20,306 nucleotides of DNA from contig DAOPQD010000061.1 of the NCBI GenBank assembly GCA_035347995.1, positions 1 through 20,306 of the forward strand. Direction: 5' to 3'. Below are positions 13,943-20,306 of the stretch, in pieces. A model generated the notes under the pieces. The model did no database searches. It was not told where the DNA came from and was given only the letters and a program-made list of their open reading frames with translations. The DNA comes from JAAZNO01 sp012798275. GTDB taxonomy: Bacteria; Chloroflexota; Anaerolineae; B4-G1; SLSP01. A program made the translations under genes and the position numbers. How positions within the stretch are numbered: the first letter of the stretch is position 1; every line of letters begins with the position of its first letter.

Positions 13943-15853
13943 ATGCCAATTTCACGCGAACAACTCCTCGCTGCCGCCGCACCGCTGATCGAACTGGCCC
14001 TCGCCGAGGACATCGGGCCCGGCGATGCGACCAGCCAGGCCACCCTCGACCCCGCCGTGTCGCTGATCGGGCGCATCGTCGCCAAAGCGCCGGGGGTCAT
14101 CGCCGGCCTGCCCGTAGCGGAAGCCGTCTTCCGCGCCGTGGACCCCGCACTCGCTTTCACCGCGTATGTCTGCGACGGACAAGAAGTCACCCCGGGCGAG
14201 CTCCTCGCCGAGGTCAGCGGCCCGGGCCCTTCGCTGCTGGCGGGGGAGCGCACGGCACTCAACTTCCTGCAGCGGATGTCGGGTATTGCCACGGCGACGC
14301 GCAATTTCGTGGACGCCGTCGCCACGACGCGCGCCGTGATCCTCGACACCCGCAAGACGCTGCCCGGCTATCGCGTGCTCGATAAATACGCCGTGAGCAT
14401 GGGCGGCGGGCAGAATCACCGCATGTCCCTCTTCGACATGCTCATGGTGAAAGACAATCACATTGACGGCGCCGGCGGCCTCACTGCCGCCGTGACCCGC
14501 GCCCGCGCGGCGCATCCCGAACTGCCCATCGAGGTCGAAGTGCGCACCCTCACCGAGCTGCGCGCAGCGCTGGCCATCACCCCGCCGCTCGACCGCATCC
14601 TGCTGGACAACATGGACCTGGAGACGCTGCGGGAGGCCGTCGCCCTCGCGGGAGGCCGCGTGCCGCTGGAAGCTTCGGGCAATGTGACGCTCGCCACGGT
14701 CGCCGCCATCGCCGGCACCGGCGTGGACTTCATTTCCACCGGCGCCATCACCCATTCCGTCGCCGCTCTCGACCTGAGCATGAAGATCCTCAATCCCGTC
14801 GCCGCCCCCGCCCTTTCGTGGGAGGAACGCGCCCGGCGCGCTAAAGCGGCTCTGGGCAACCGCCTCGTCATTCTGGGACATCACTATCAACGCGACGAGG
14901 TGATTCAGTTCGCCGATTTTCGCGGGGATTCGCTCCAGCTCGCCCGCGATGGCGCCAAAACTGACGCGGAGCACATCGTCTTCTGCGGCGTGCACTTCAT
15001 GGCCGAAGTCGCGGCGATCCTCGCCAAACCCGGCCAGCACGTCTACATCCCCGATCCCGCAGCAGGCTGCTATCTGGCGGAGACGGCCGGCCGCACGCAG
15101 GTCGAGCAGGCATGGGCCGCGCTCGACGCCGCACTCGACGGTCACGCCGGGGCCGAGCTCACGCCCATCACCTACGTCAACTCCGATGCGGCGCTCAAGG
15201 CTTTCTGCGGCAGACACGGCGGCGCCGTCTGCACCTCAGGCAACGCCGCAAAGGTGCTCGCCTGGGCCTTCGCGCAGCGGCCACGCGTCTTCTTCTTCCC
15301 CGATCAACACCTGGGACGCAACACCGCGCTCGCCATGGGCGTCCCTGCGGAGCAAATCCTGCTATGGACGCCCTATCGCCCGCCGAGCGCCGACGCCATC
15401 CGCGACGCGAAAGTGGTACTCTGGCCCGGCGCGTGCAACGTGCATCAGCGCTTCCATCCGGCGGATGTCGCTGCCGTGCGGGAACGGTATCCGGGCATCC
15501 GGGTCATCGTCCACCCCGAATGTGATCGGAGCGTGGTGGAGCTCGCCGACAGCGTCGGCTCCACGAGTCACATCATCCAGCAAATCGCCGCCGCGCCCGC
15601 CGGAAGCGCGTGGGCGGTGGGCACCGAGACGCGATTGGTGCGGAGACTGCAGCAGGAATACCCGGAGCAGACGATCGTGCCCCTCTCGGAGCGTCCGCCC
15701 TACTGCCCGACAATGGGGATGATCACCTTGCGCAAGCTCGCCGAGACGCTGGAAGCGCTCCTGCAGGGCGAAGCGCCGCACGAGGTCACCGTCGAGCCGG
15801 AGATCGCCCAAGGGGCGCGCCTCGCGTTGGAGCGGATGTTGCGTAATGCGTAA
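13943..15853 (+). CDS. nadCA: NadC-NadA fusion: quinolinate phosphoribosyltransferase / quinolinate synthase
   Basis: One uninterrupted 636-residue chain carries two consecutive enzymes of de novo NAD synthesis. Residues 1-283 are NadC: EDIGPGDATS (22-31), NFLQRMSGIAT (107-117), DTRKTLPG (135-142), GGGQNHRMSLFD (154-165), KDNH (170-173), LLDNM (220-224) and STGAITHS (265-272). Residues about 297-636 are NadA: LGHHYQRDEVIQFADFRGDS (311-330), FCGVHFMAE (347-355), and three cysteines for the 4Fe-4S cluster, Cys376 (DPAAGC), Cys498 (WPGAC) and Cys588 (YCPTMG). The linker is only about 13 residues. NadA makes quinolinate from iminoaspartate and DHAP; NadC uses it with PRPP. NadB is not in the window. 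ATG 13943 follows GGAGG by 5 bases and begins the NadC domain; an upstream ATG at 13895 lacks a ribosome-binding site. Confidence 0.95.
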   Translation: MPISREQLLAAAAPLIELALAEDIGPGDATSQATLDPAVSLIGRIVAKAPGVIAGLPVAEAVFRAVDPALAFTAYVCDGQEVTPGELLAEVSGPGPSLLAGERTALNFLQRMSGIATATRNFVDAVATTRAVILDTRKTLPGYRVLDKYAVSMGGGQNHRMSLFDMLMVKDNHIDGAGGLTAAVTRARAAHPELPIEVEVRTLTELRAALAITPPLDRILLDNMDLETLREAVALAGGRVPLEASGNVTLATVAAIAGTGVDFISTGAITHSVAALDLSMKILNPVAAPALSWEERARRAKAALGNRLVILGHHYQRDEVIQFADFRGDSLQLARDGAKTDAEHIVFCGVHFMAEVAAILAKPGQHVYIPDPAAGCYLAETAGRTQVEQAWAALDAALDGHAGAELTPITYVNSDAALKAFCGRHGGAVCTSGNAAKVLAWAFAQRPRVFFFPDQHLGRNTALAMGVPAEQILLWTPYRPPSADAIRDAKVVLWPGACNVHQRFHPADVAAVRERYPGIRVIVHPECDRSVVELADSVGSTSHIIQQIAAAPAGSAWAVGTETRLVRRLQQEYPEQTIVPLSERPPYCPTMGMITLRKLAETLEALLQGEAPHEVTVEPEIAQGARLALERMLRNA

Positions 15854-15884
15854 TGGGGTAATGGGGAACGAGTAATGGGGTTAC
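15841..15884. repeat. Short GTAATG-type tandem array overlapping the nadCA stop codon
   Basis: GCGTAAT repeats at 15842-15854, then GTAATGGGG occurs at 15859-15867 and 15872-15880 with slight variation. The TAA stop of nadCA (15851-15853) is inside the array. GCGTAATGCGTAA is the exact reverse complement of the start of the array at 20064. Confidence 0.7.
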
Positions 15885-15968
15885 TCACCATGATTCCAGA
15901 TCAACGCACCCAAACGATCCGTGAGCCCCGGGAGCCTTCTTCGCCCAACGAGGCTTATGAAGTTTAAA

Positions 15969-16071
15969 AGTAACTGTTCAGCCTGACTCAAGCAGCAATT
16001 GGCGGGCTGCGCCCGCCTGCAAAAAACCACAAAAAAAAGCGCCTGGGGTAGGAGGGCAAAAATTGATTCTC
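15969..16071. repeat. Triple-hairpin dispersed repeat, shortened copy 2
   Basis: It starts with the shared GTAACTGTTCAGCC (15970-15983) and ends with the shared AAAATTGATTCTC (16059-16071). Between them it keeps only the core of hairpin H2 (16001-16007 with 16011-16017, loop TGC) and the A-rich tract after it. H1 and H3 are missing. The ligA ribosome-binding module begins 2 bases further on. Confidence 0.7.
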
Positions 16072-16072
16072 T

Positions 16073-16085
16073 ATTTTCCGAGGAG
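16073..16085 (+). promoter_or_regulatory. Extended Shine-Dalgarno module of ligA
   Basis: ATTTTCCGAGGAG ends 6 bases before ATG 16092. It fixes the start there rather than at the upstream in-frame GTG-type codon at 15999 that lies inside repeat copy 2. Confidence 0.75.
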
Positions 16086-16091
16086 TGCTGC

Positions 16092-18131
16092 ATGGACCTT
16101 GACGCCGCCCGTGTAGAAGCCGAATGCCTGCGCCAACAGATCGCCTATCACAATTACCGCTATCACGTGCTCGACAGTCCCGTCATCAGCGATGCGGAAT
16201 ACGACGCGCTGATGGACGCCCTGCGGGCCATCGAAGCGGCTTTCCCGGAGCTGGTGACGCCGGATTCCCCCACCCAGCGCGTCGGAGCGACGCCGGCAGA
16301 GGCCTTCACCAAGGTCACGCACCCCGCCCCCATTCTCAGCCTCGATAAAGCCACCAGCGCCGGGGAACTCGCCACCTGGCAAACGCGCATCACCAAATTG
16401 CTGCCGCCCGACGCTCCCCCGCTGGCGTATGTGATCGAACCCAAGTTCGACGGGCTGACCGTCGTGCTGCACTACACTGAGGGACAACTCACGCTCGGCG
16501 CCACGCGCGGCGATGGGCAGGTCGGCGAAGATGTGACCGCCAACCTGCGCACGATCCGCAGCCTTCCCCTGCGCATCCCTGTGACCGCCGAAGGCCCATA
16601 CCCCCCCGCCAGGCTTGTCGTGCGCGGCGAGGTGCTCATACTGCTCAAGGATTTCGAAGCGCTCAACGAACGTCTCGTCGAGGCGGGGGATGCGCCCTTT
16701 GCCAATCCCCGCAACGCCGCGGCAGGCTCCTTGCGGCAGCTGGATCCCCGCGTCACGGCCCAACGTCCGCTCTCCTTCTTTGCCTACGCCATCGTCGCCG
16801 CCAGCGAAACGATCGCCCGCACCCAATGGGAAACCCTCGCCTACCTCAAAGCGCTGGGATTCCCCATCGCCGAAGAGGTCAATCGGCGCTGCATAACGCT
16901 GGAGGAAGTCACAGCATATTGCAAGGACATGACGGCGCGCCGCAACACCCTCCCCTACGAGGCGGACGGCCTGGTCATCAAGATTGACGACCTGGCGACC
17001 CAGGAAGCCCTTGGCGTCGTAGGCGGACGGCCGCGTGGGGCAGTGGCGTTCAAATTCCCGCCGCAGGAAGCCACCACCCTCTTGCGTGAAGTGGAATTCT
17101 CCGTCGGGCGCACCGGCGTCATCACGCCGACGGCGGTGCTCGATCCCGTCCCCATCGCGGGGGTGACCGTGAGCCGCGCCTCGCTGCACAACTTCGATTT
17201 CATCGCCGAACGCGATATCCGCATCGGTGATCGAGTGCTCGTGCACCGCGCTGGCGATGTAATTCCCTACGTCGTCGGGCCCATCCTCGATGTGCGTGAC
17301 GGCGACGAACGCCCCATCACGCCGCCCGCTGCCTGCCCCTCCTGCGGGGAACCGGTCAGCCACAACGAAGGTGAAGTCGCCTACTTCTGCCTCAACAGCG
17401 CCTGCCCGGCGCAGCGGGTGGAAAAACTGCTGTACTTCGCGCACGTCCTGGACATCATCGGCCTGGGCAGCAGCACCGCCGTGCAGATGGTGCAACAAGG
17501 GCTGATCGTGGATCCCGGCGATCTCTACACGCTCACCAGGGCGCAGCTCCTGACTTTGGAGGGTTTCGCCGACAAGAAAGCCGATAATCTTCTCGAGGCC
17601 ATCGCCGCCTCCAAAGCGCGCCCGCTGCCCCGCCTCCTGGCGGCGCTGGGCATTCGCGGCGTCGGCATCACCGTGGCGGAGACGCTCGTGCAGATCTTCC
17701 CCACCCTCGAGGCGTTGGAACACGCTCCCGAAGCGGCCCTGGCTGCCATCCCCGGCGTCGGCCCCGTGCGGGCAGCGAACATCCGCGCCTGGTTCGAGCG
17801 CCCCGGCAATCAGGAACTGCTCCGCAAACTCAGAGCCGCCGGGGTGAAACTGGCAGCAACGCCACAGCCGACACGTGTTCGCGAAACCCCGCTCGCCGGC
17901 CTGAGCTTCGTCATCACCGGCACGCTCTCGCGGCCACGAGACGAAGTCGCCGATTGGATCACCTCACAGGGCGGCGTCGTCACCGGTGCAGTGAGCAAGA
18001 AGACCAGCTATCTCGTCGTCGGCGCCGATCCTGGCGGCACCAAATTCAGCAAAGCCCAACAGCTCGGCATTCCCATGATTGATGAAGCCGGCCTGCAACA
18101 ATTGGCGCGAGGAATGCCGCCCCAATCATAA
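16092..18131 (+). CDS. ligA: NAD-dependent DNA ligase LigA
   Basis: LigA seals nicks during replication and repair using NAD. The 679 residues match the family length and all domains are present in order. The Ia domain includes YHVLDSPVISDAEYDAL (24-40). The adenylation domain has the acceptor Lys118 in EPKFDG, then SLDKATS (83-89), TRGDGQVGEDVT (138-149) and VVRGEV. The OB domain is followed by a Cys4 zinc finger (Cys415, Cys418, Cys433, Cys438), helix-hairpin-helix repeats (including IPGVGPVRAANI) and a C-terminal BRCT domain (about 602-675). GAGGAG lies 6 bases before the start. Three further genes follow with gaps of 21, 26 and 45 bases, so ligA probably heads an operon. The NAD gene upstream is separated from it by repeat copy 2. 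Confidence 0.97.
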   Translation: MDLDAARVEAECLRQQIAYHNYRYHVLDSPVISDAEYDALMDALRAIEAAFPELVTPDSPTQRVGATPAEAFTKVTHPAPILSLDKATSAGELATWQTRITKLLPPDAPPLAYVIEPKFDGLTVVLHYTEGQLTLGATRGDGQVGEDVTANLRTIRSLPLRIPVTAEGPYPPARLVVRGEVLILLKDFEALNERLVEAGDAPFANPRNAAAGSLRQLDPRVTAQRPLSFFAYAIVAASETIARTQWETLAYLKALGFPIAEEVNRRCITLEEVTAYCKDMTARRNTLPYEADGLVIKIDDLATQEALGVVGGRPRGAVAFKFPPQEATTLLREVEFSVGRTGVITPTAVLDPVPIAGVTVSRASLHNFDFIAERDIRIGDRVLVHRAGDVIPYVVGPILDVRDGDERPITPPAACPSCGEPVSHNEGEVAYFCLNSACPAQRVEKLLYFAHVLDIIGLGSSTAVQMVQQGLIVDPGDLYTLTRAQLLTLEGFADKKADNLLEAIAASKARPLPRLLAALGIRGVGITVAETLVQIFPTLEALEHAPEAALAAIPGVGPVRAANIRAWFERPGNQELLRKLRAAGVKLAATPQPTRVRETPLAGLSFVITGTLSRPRDEVADWITSQGGVVTGAVSKKTSYLVVGADPGGTKFSKAQQLGIPMIDEAGLQQLARGMPPQS

Positions 18132-18152
18132 ATACCATCTCAGGAGGATTCG

Positions 18153-18665
18153 ATGCGCATGGTAAATGAACCCACCTCCCCCCAGCAAAAACACCCGGCC
18201 CAACTCGTCAGCGATCTTTTTTGGAGCGAGGGGTTGCTGGAAAGTCTCGGTGATCCCACCGGGCACATCAACAAGGACGGGCTCGACTACCTGACCTTCT
18301 CTGACGCCCGGCTGACGCCCTGGTCATTCACGGGACTACCTCCCGTGCGCGCCCCACAGCTGGAAGTCAGCCGCAGCGCCACACAGATGCTCTTCTTCAG
18401 CGAGCCAGAAGTGTCCGAAACCGTGCGACGCCCGCCCCGCACATTGACGATCATGATGTACCTGCCGCTTGCCATCGTCCGCGGGGCCGCTCCCATGTTC
18501 AGCGACGCCAAACTGAGCGACTTCCTGGAATTCTGGAAGGGCGTCTTTGTGCCATTGTTTGACTGCTCCGTCCATTATCTGGCCGAAACCGGCGGGAGAC
18601 TGCCCACCCGCACGCCGCTGGTTTACATCAACCGACAACACATCGAAGGCTATCTGGAAGCCTGA
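18153..18665 (+). CDS. Unrecognised 170-residue protein
   Basis: I do not recognise this family. The predicted protein is soluble and rich in Pro and aromatic residues. No transmembrane segment is clear; the most hydrophobic part (100-111, IMMYLPLAIVRG) is short. Notable strings are DLFWSEGLLESLGDPTG (21-37), RLTPWSFTG (53-61) and ETGGRLPTRTPLVYINRQHI (145-164). It is supported as a real gene by GGAGG 5 bases before ATG 18153, by the tight position 21 bases after ligA, and by base composition like its neighbours. An alternative start is ATG 18159. Confidence 0.75.
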   Translation: MRMVNEPTSPQQKHPAQLVSDLFWSEGLLESLGDPTGHINKDGLDYLTFSDARLTPWSFTGLPPVRAPQLEVSRSATQMLFFSEPEVSETVRRPPRTLTIMMYLPLAIVRGAAPMFSDAKLSDFLEFWKGVFVPLFDCSVHYLAETGGRLPTRTPLVYINRQHIEGYLEA

Positions 18666-18691
18666 CCACCCCAGGAGGGTCTTACACTCTC

Positions 18692-19033
18692 ATGCGCACA
18701 CCCGACGGACGTGAATGCCCCTATTACTACGCCGACATACAACGCTGGCACACCGGACACGAAGAATGTCGCCTGCTTGAAGCGCCGGGCGATACGGCGC
18801 AGTGGACCTCGACGCTGTGCGCGACCTGCCCCGTGCCGGCCATCCGCCGCGCCAACGCCTGTCCCACATTGAAGTTGCATGCGCGCATCGGACGCCGTCC
18901 GCCCCGCTTCTGGGAAAAGCCGCGGATGCTCGTCAGCGCCAGTTGCAGCAAGAGCGGCGGAGCTGTCGCCAATCCCTACAGCGGCTGCGGACAATGTCAC
19001 GAAGCGCTGACCTTCATCATTCCAGAAGAATGA
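18692..19033 (+). CDS. Eight-cysteine small protein, metal-binding candidate
   Basis: The 113 residues include eight cysteines at 9, 26, 43, 46, 57, 85, 99 and 102. Two form CxxC pairs (CATC at 43-46 and CGQC at 99-102), and His23 and His103 are close by. The pattern suggests a zinc or iron-sulfur site, but no named domain is recognised. Motifs that look family-defining are RTPDGRECPYYYAD (2-15), CPVPAIRRANACP (46-58) and NPYSGCGQCH (94-103). AGGAGG lies 13 bases before ATG 18692, a long spacing. It sits between the unrecognised protein and mtnP with short gaps, and probably shares their transcript. There is no signal peptide. Confidence 0.8.
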   Translation: MRTPDGRECPYYYADIQRWHTGHEECRLLEAPGDTAQWTSTLCATCPVPAIRRANACPTLKLHARIGRRPPRFWEKPRMLVSASCSKSGGAVANPYSGCGQCHEALTFIIPEE

Positions 19034-19078
19034 GAGCAGCTTACGAACTCTTTCACAAATCACAGAAAGGCAAACTCC

Positions 19079-19939
19079 ATGGAGAAAATACCCGTTGCTG
19101 TCATCGGCGGTTCTGGCTTATATCACATGCCCGACCTGGAACGAGTGCGGGAGGTGCGCGTCACCACGCCGTTTGGCGCTCCCAGCGATGCGTTGATCGT
19201 CGGCGAGCTGGGCGGCGTCCTCATCGCGTTTCTGCCTCGCCATGGCCGGGGACACGTCCTCACGCCCAGCGAGGTGCCCTACCGCGCCAACATTTTCGCG
19301 CTCAAGAGTCTGGGCGTCCAACATGTCATCGCCGTTTCTGCCTGCGGCTCGCTGCGTGAGAACCTGAAGCCGGGAGATGTTGTCATCCCCGACCAGCTCT
19401 TCGACTTCACCAAAGAACGCCGGCGCAGCTTCTTCGGCGAGGGCCTCGTGGCCCACATCTCTGCGGCGGACCCCTTCTGCCCCGACCTGAGCGCGGTCGT
19501 CGCCGATGCCTGCACCGCTGCAGGCGCGCGCATGCATCGCGGCGGGACCTTCATCACCATCGAGGGACCTCGCTTCAGCACAAAAGCCGAGAGTTATGTC
19601 TATCGCAGTTGGGGGATGGACATCATCGGCATGACGACCAGCCCCGAAGCTTTCCTGGCGCGGGAGGCGGGCCTCTGCTACGCCGTCATGGCACACATCA
19701 CCGATTATGACGTCTGGCACGAAAACGAGGCGCCGGTCACCGTCGAAATGGTCACCCAACGGTTGAACGCCAACATCACGCTGGCGCAACACGCCATCGC
19801 CGACAGCGTCGAACGCCTGAAGACGCTGGAAAGCCATTGTGACTGCGCTCAGGCGCTGGCAACAGCGCTCATCACGGCGCCCGAGTGTATTCCGGCGGCA
19901 ACGCGGGAAAAGCTGCAGCTGCTCACCGGCGCTGGTTAG
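19079..19939 (+). CDS. mtnP: S-methyl-5'-thioadenosine phosphorylase
   Basis: The enzyme splits methylthioadenosine with phosphate into adenine and methylthioribose-1-phosphate, salvaging the by-product of polyamine synthesis. The 286 residues fit the PNP/MTAP family. Phosphate and ribose sites are seen in GGSGLY (10-15), LPRHGRGH (52-59), SACGSLRE (87-94) and EGPRFSTKAES (162-172). The base site is GMTTSPEAFLAREA (184-197) with TDYDVW (208-213), whose two Asp residues favour 6-aminopurines, hence MTAP rather than guanosine phosphorylase. A Cys254-x-Cys256 motif near the C-terminus resembles that of thermostable MTAP enzymes. GAAAGG lies 8 bases before ATG 19079. It is the last gene of the ligA group, and no clear terminator follows. 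Confidence 0.92.
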   Translation: MEKIPVAVIGGSGLYHMPDLERVREVRVTTPFGAPSDALIVGELGGVLIAFLPRHGRGHVLTPSEVPYRANIFALKSLGVQHVIAVSACGSLRENLKPGDVVIPDQLFDFTKERRRSFFGEGLVAHISAADPFCPDLSAVVADACTAAGARMHRGGTFITIEGPRFSTKAESYVYRSWGMDIIGMTTSPEAFLAREAGLCYAVMAHITDYDVWHENEAPVTVEMVTQRLNANITLAQHAIADSVERLKTLESHCDCAQALATALITAPECIPAATREKLQLLTGAG

Positions 19940-20143
19940 ACGCGGCTATGTCCCGAAGGTGAGAACGTGCGAATGTGTCTATGTGTGAAGGTGCGGAACT
20001 GCGCATGTAAGTAATTCGCTGACTCGCTAATTCGCTTTTTCGCCTATTTGCTGAGGAGATCACTTACGCATTACGCATAACGCATGACGCATTTTCCGAG
20101 GAGACGCCATGTGCTGGCGCACATCATTCAAGAATGAAAATGT
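19940..20143. repeat. Gene-free region with three kinds of short tandem array
   Basis: Array one (19955-20007) repeats GAAGGTGMGGAAC- and GTGCGAATGTG-like words. Array two (20013-20043) repeats AATTCGCT/GACTCGCT. Array three (20064-20093) has four ACGCAT units separated by single bases. ATTTGCTGAGGAG (20046-20058) and ATTTTCCGAGGAG (20091-20103) flank array three. No gene, tRNA or strong terminator was found. Confidence 0.65.
20091..20111 (+). promoter_or_regulatory. Extended Shine-Dalgarno module and ATG before repeat copy 3
   Basis: ATTTTCCGAGGAG (20091-20103) is 5 bases before ATG 20109. The ATG begins a 6-bp inverted repeat, ATGTGC (20109-20114) with GCACAT (20119-20124). The frame stays open to the window end but enters repeat copy 3 after about 12 codons, so it may be a real start cut off by the repeat or a decoy. 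Confidence 0.45.
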
Positions 20144-20306
20144 GCGGTCATTGTTCAGCCTGGCGCCAGGTAGCCAGACGGCGATGGATGAGCCTTTGTG
20201 GCCTGTAGCTTTTGCCCCACCCCCTGCCCCCTCCCCAACGGCGCAGGCGCTGGGGAGGGGGAGAAGAAATAAGGGGGTTTTGCAGGCGGGCTACGCCCGC
20301 CTGCAA
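20144..20306. repeat. Triple-hairpin dispersed repeat, copy 3, cut by the window end
   Basis: It is in the same orientation as copy 1. Bases 20144-20245 align to 1-102 with 7 mismatches and no gap; 20262-20306 align to 121-165 with 2. H1 has decayed on its 3' arm (an 11-bp outer stem remains), while the H2 core is perfect (20282-20291 with 20295-20304, loop TAC). H3, if present, lies beyond the window. Confidence 0.85.

Noticed and set aside
20109..20306. Open frame running off the right end
   Set aside because: It has a good ribosome-binding site and ATG, but after about 12 codons it consists of repeat copy 3. It is kept only as a start-site observation.
1..20306. Composite transposon bounded by repeat copies 1 and 3
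   Set aside because: The repeats have no transposase, and the enclosed genes are essential housekeeping genes facing several directions.

Overview
The window is high-GC bacterial DNA. Fourteen protein genes are supported, with no tRNA, rRNA, CRISPR array or recognisable transposase. The protein families suggest a member of the Chloroflexota (Anaerolineae/Caldilineae-like, possibly thermophilic). The grounds are the Chloroflexota-type NadA, a DnaQ-DinG fusion, NAD-dependent ligase next to an MTA phosphorylase, very large multi-PAS/GAF histidine kinases, and intergenic DNA full of short dispersed repeats. The phylum call is an inference from family resemblance, not from a database search.

Layout. 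1-446: a gene-free leader dominated by an element with three perfect hairpins. 447-5079 (+): a signalling pair, a membrane sensor kinase with three PAS and two GAF domains followed 7 bases later by a receiver-kinase. 5081-9864 (-): a leftward group reading dinG-like (DnaQ exonuclease + Fe-S helicase), plsX, and a small NERD-like membrane protein; its last gene converges on the receiver-kinase gene with a 1-base gap. 9865-10230: a divergent promoter region with direct repeats and a TATAAT hexamer on each strand. 10231-11307 (+): mnmA, probably leaderless. 11384-15853 (+): a REC-GAF-class III cyclase protein, a stand-alone DEDDy exonuclease, a DUF4258 protein, and a single-chain NadC-NadA fusion. 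15854-16091: a repeat-filled gap. 16092-19939 (+): ligA, an unrecognised 170-aa protein, an eight-cysteine protein, and an MTA phosphorylase. 19940-20306: three short tandem arrays, then a second long copy of the hairpin element running off the end.

How it works together. Most genes are housekeeping: phospholipid synthesis (plsX), tRNA thiolation (mnmA), NAD synthesis (nadC-nadA), DNA ligation with NAD as cofactor (ligA), methylthioadenosine salvage (mtnP) and DNA repair (dinG). Two signalling loci could form a phosphorelay ending in cyclic-nucleotide output, but no pairing can be proved from sequence.

The most noteworthy items are: the NadC-NadA fusion joining two consecutive steps of NAD synthesis; the triple-hairpin repeat family (three copies, two of them direct repeats bounding the window); a 13-base extended Shine-Dalgarno leader module shared by unrelated genes; a cyclase whose conserved transition-state Arg is Thr; a DinG that keeps both the exonuclease triad and all four Fe-S cysteines; and an MnmA with three candidate Fe-S cysteines. 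I did not find a convincing new defence or mobile system.
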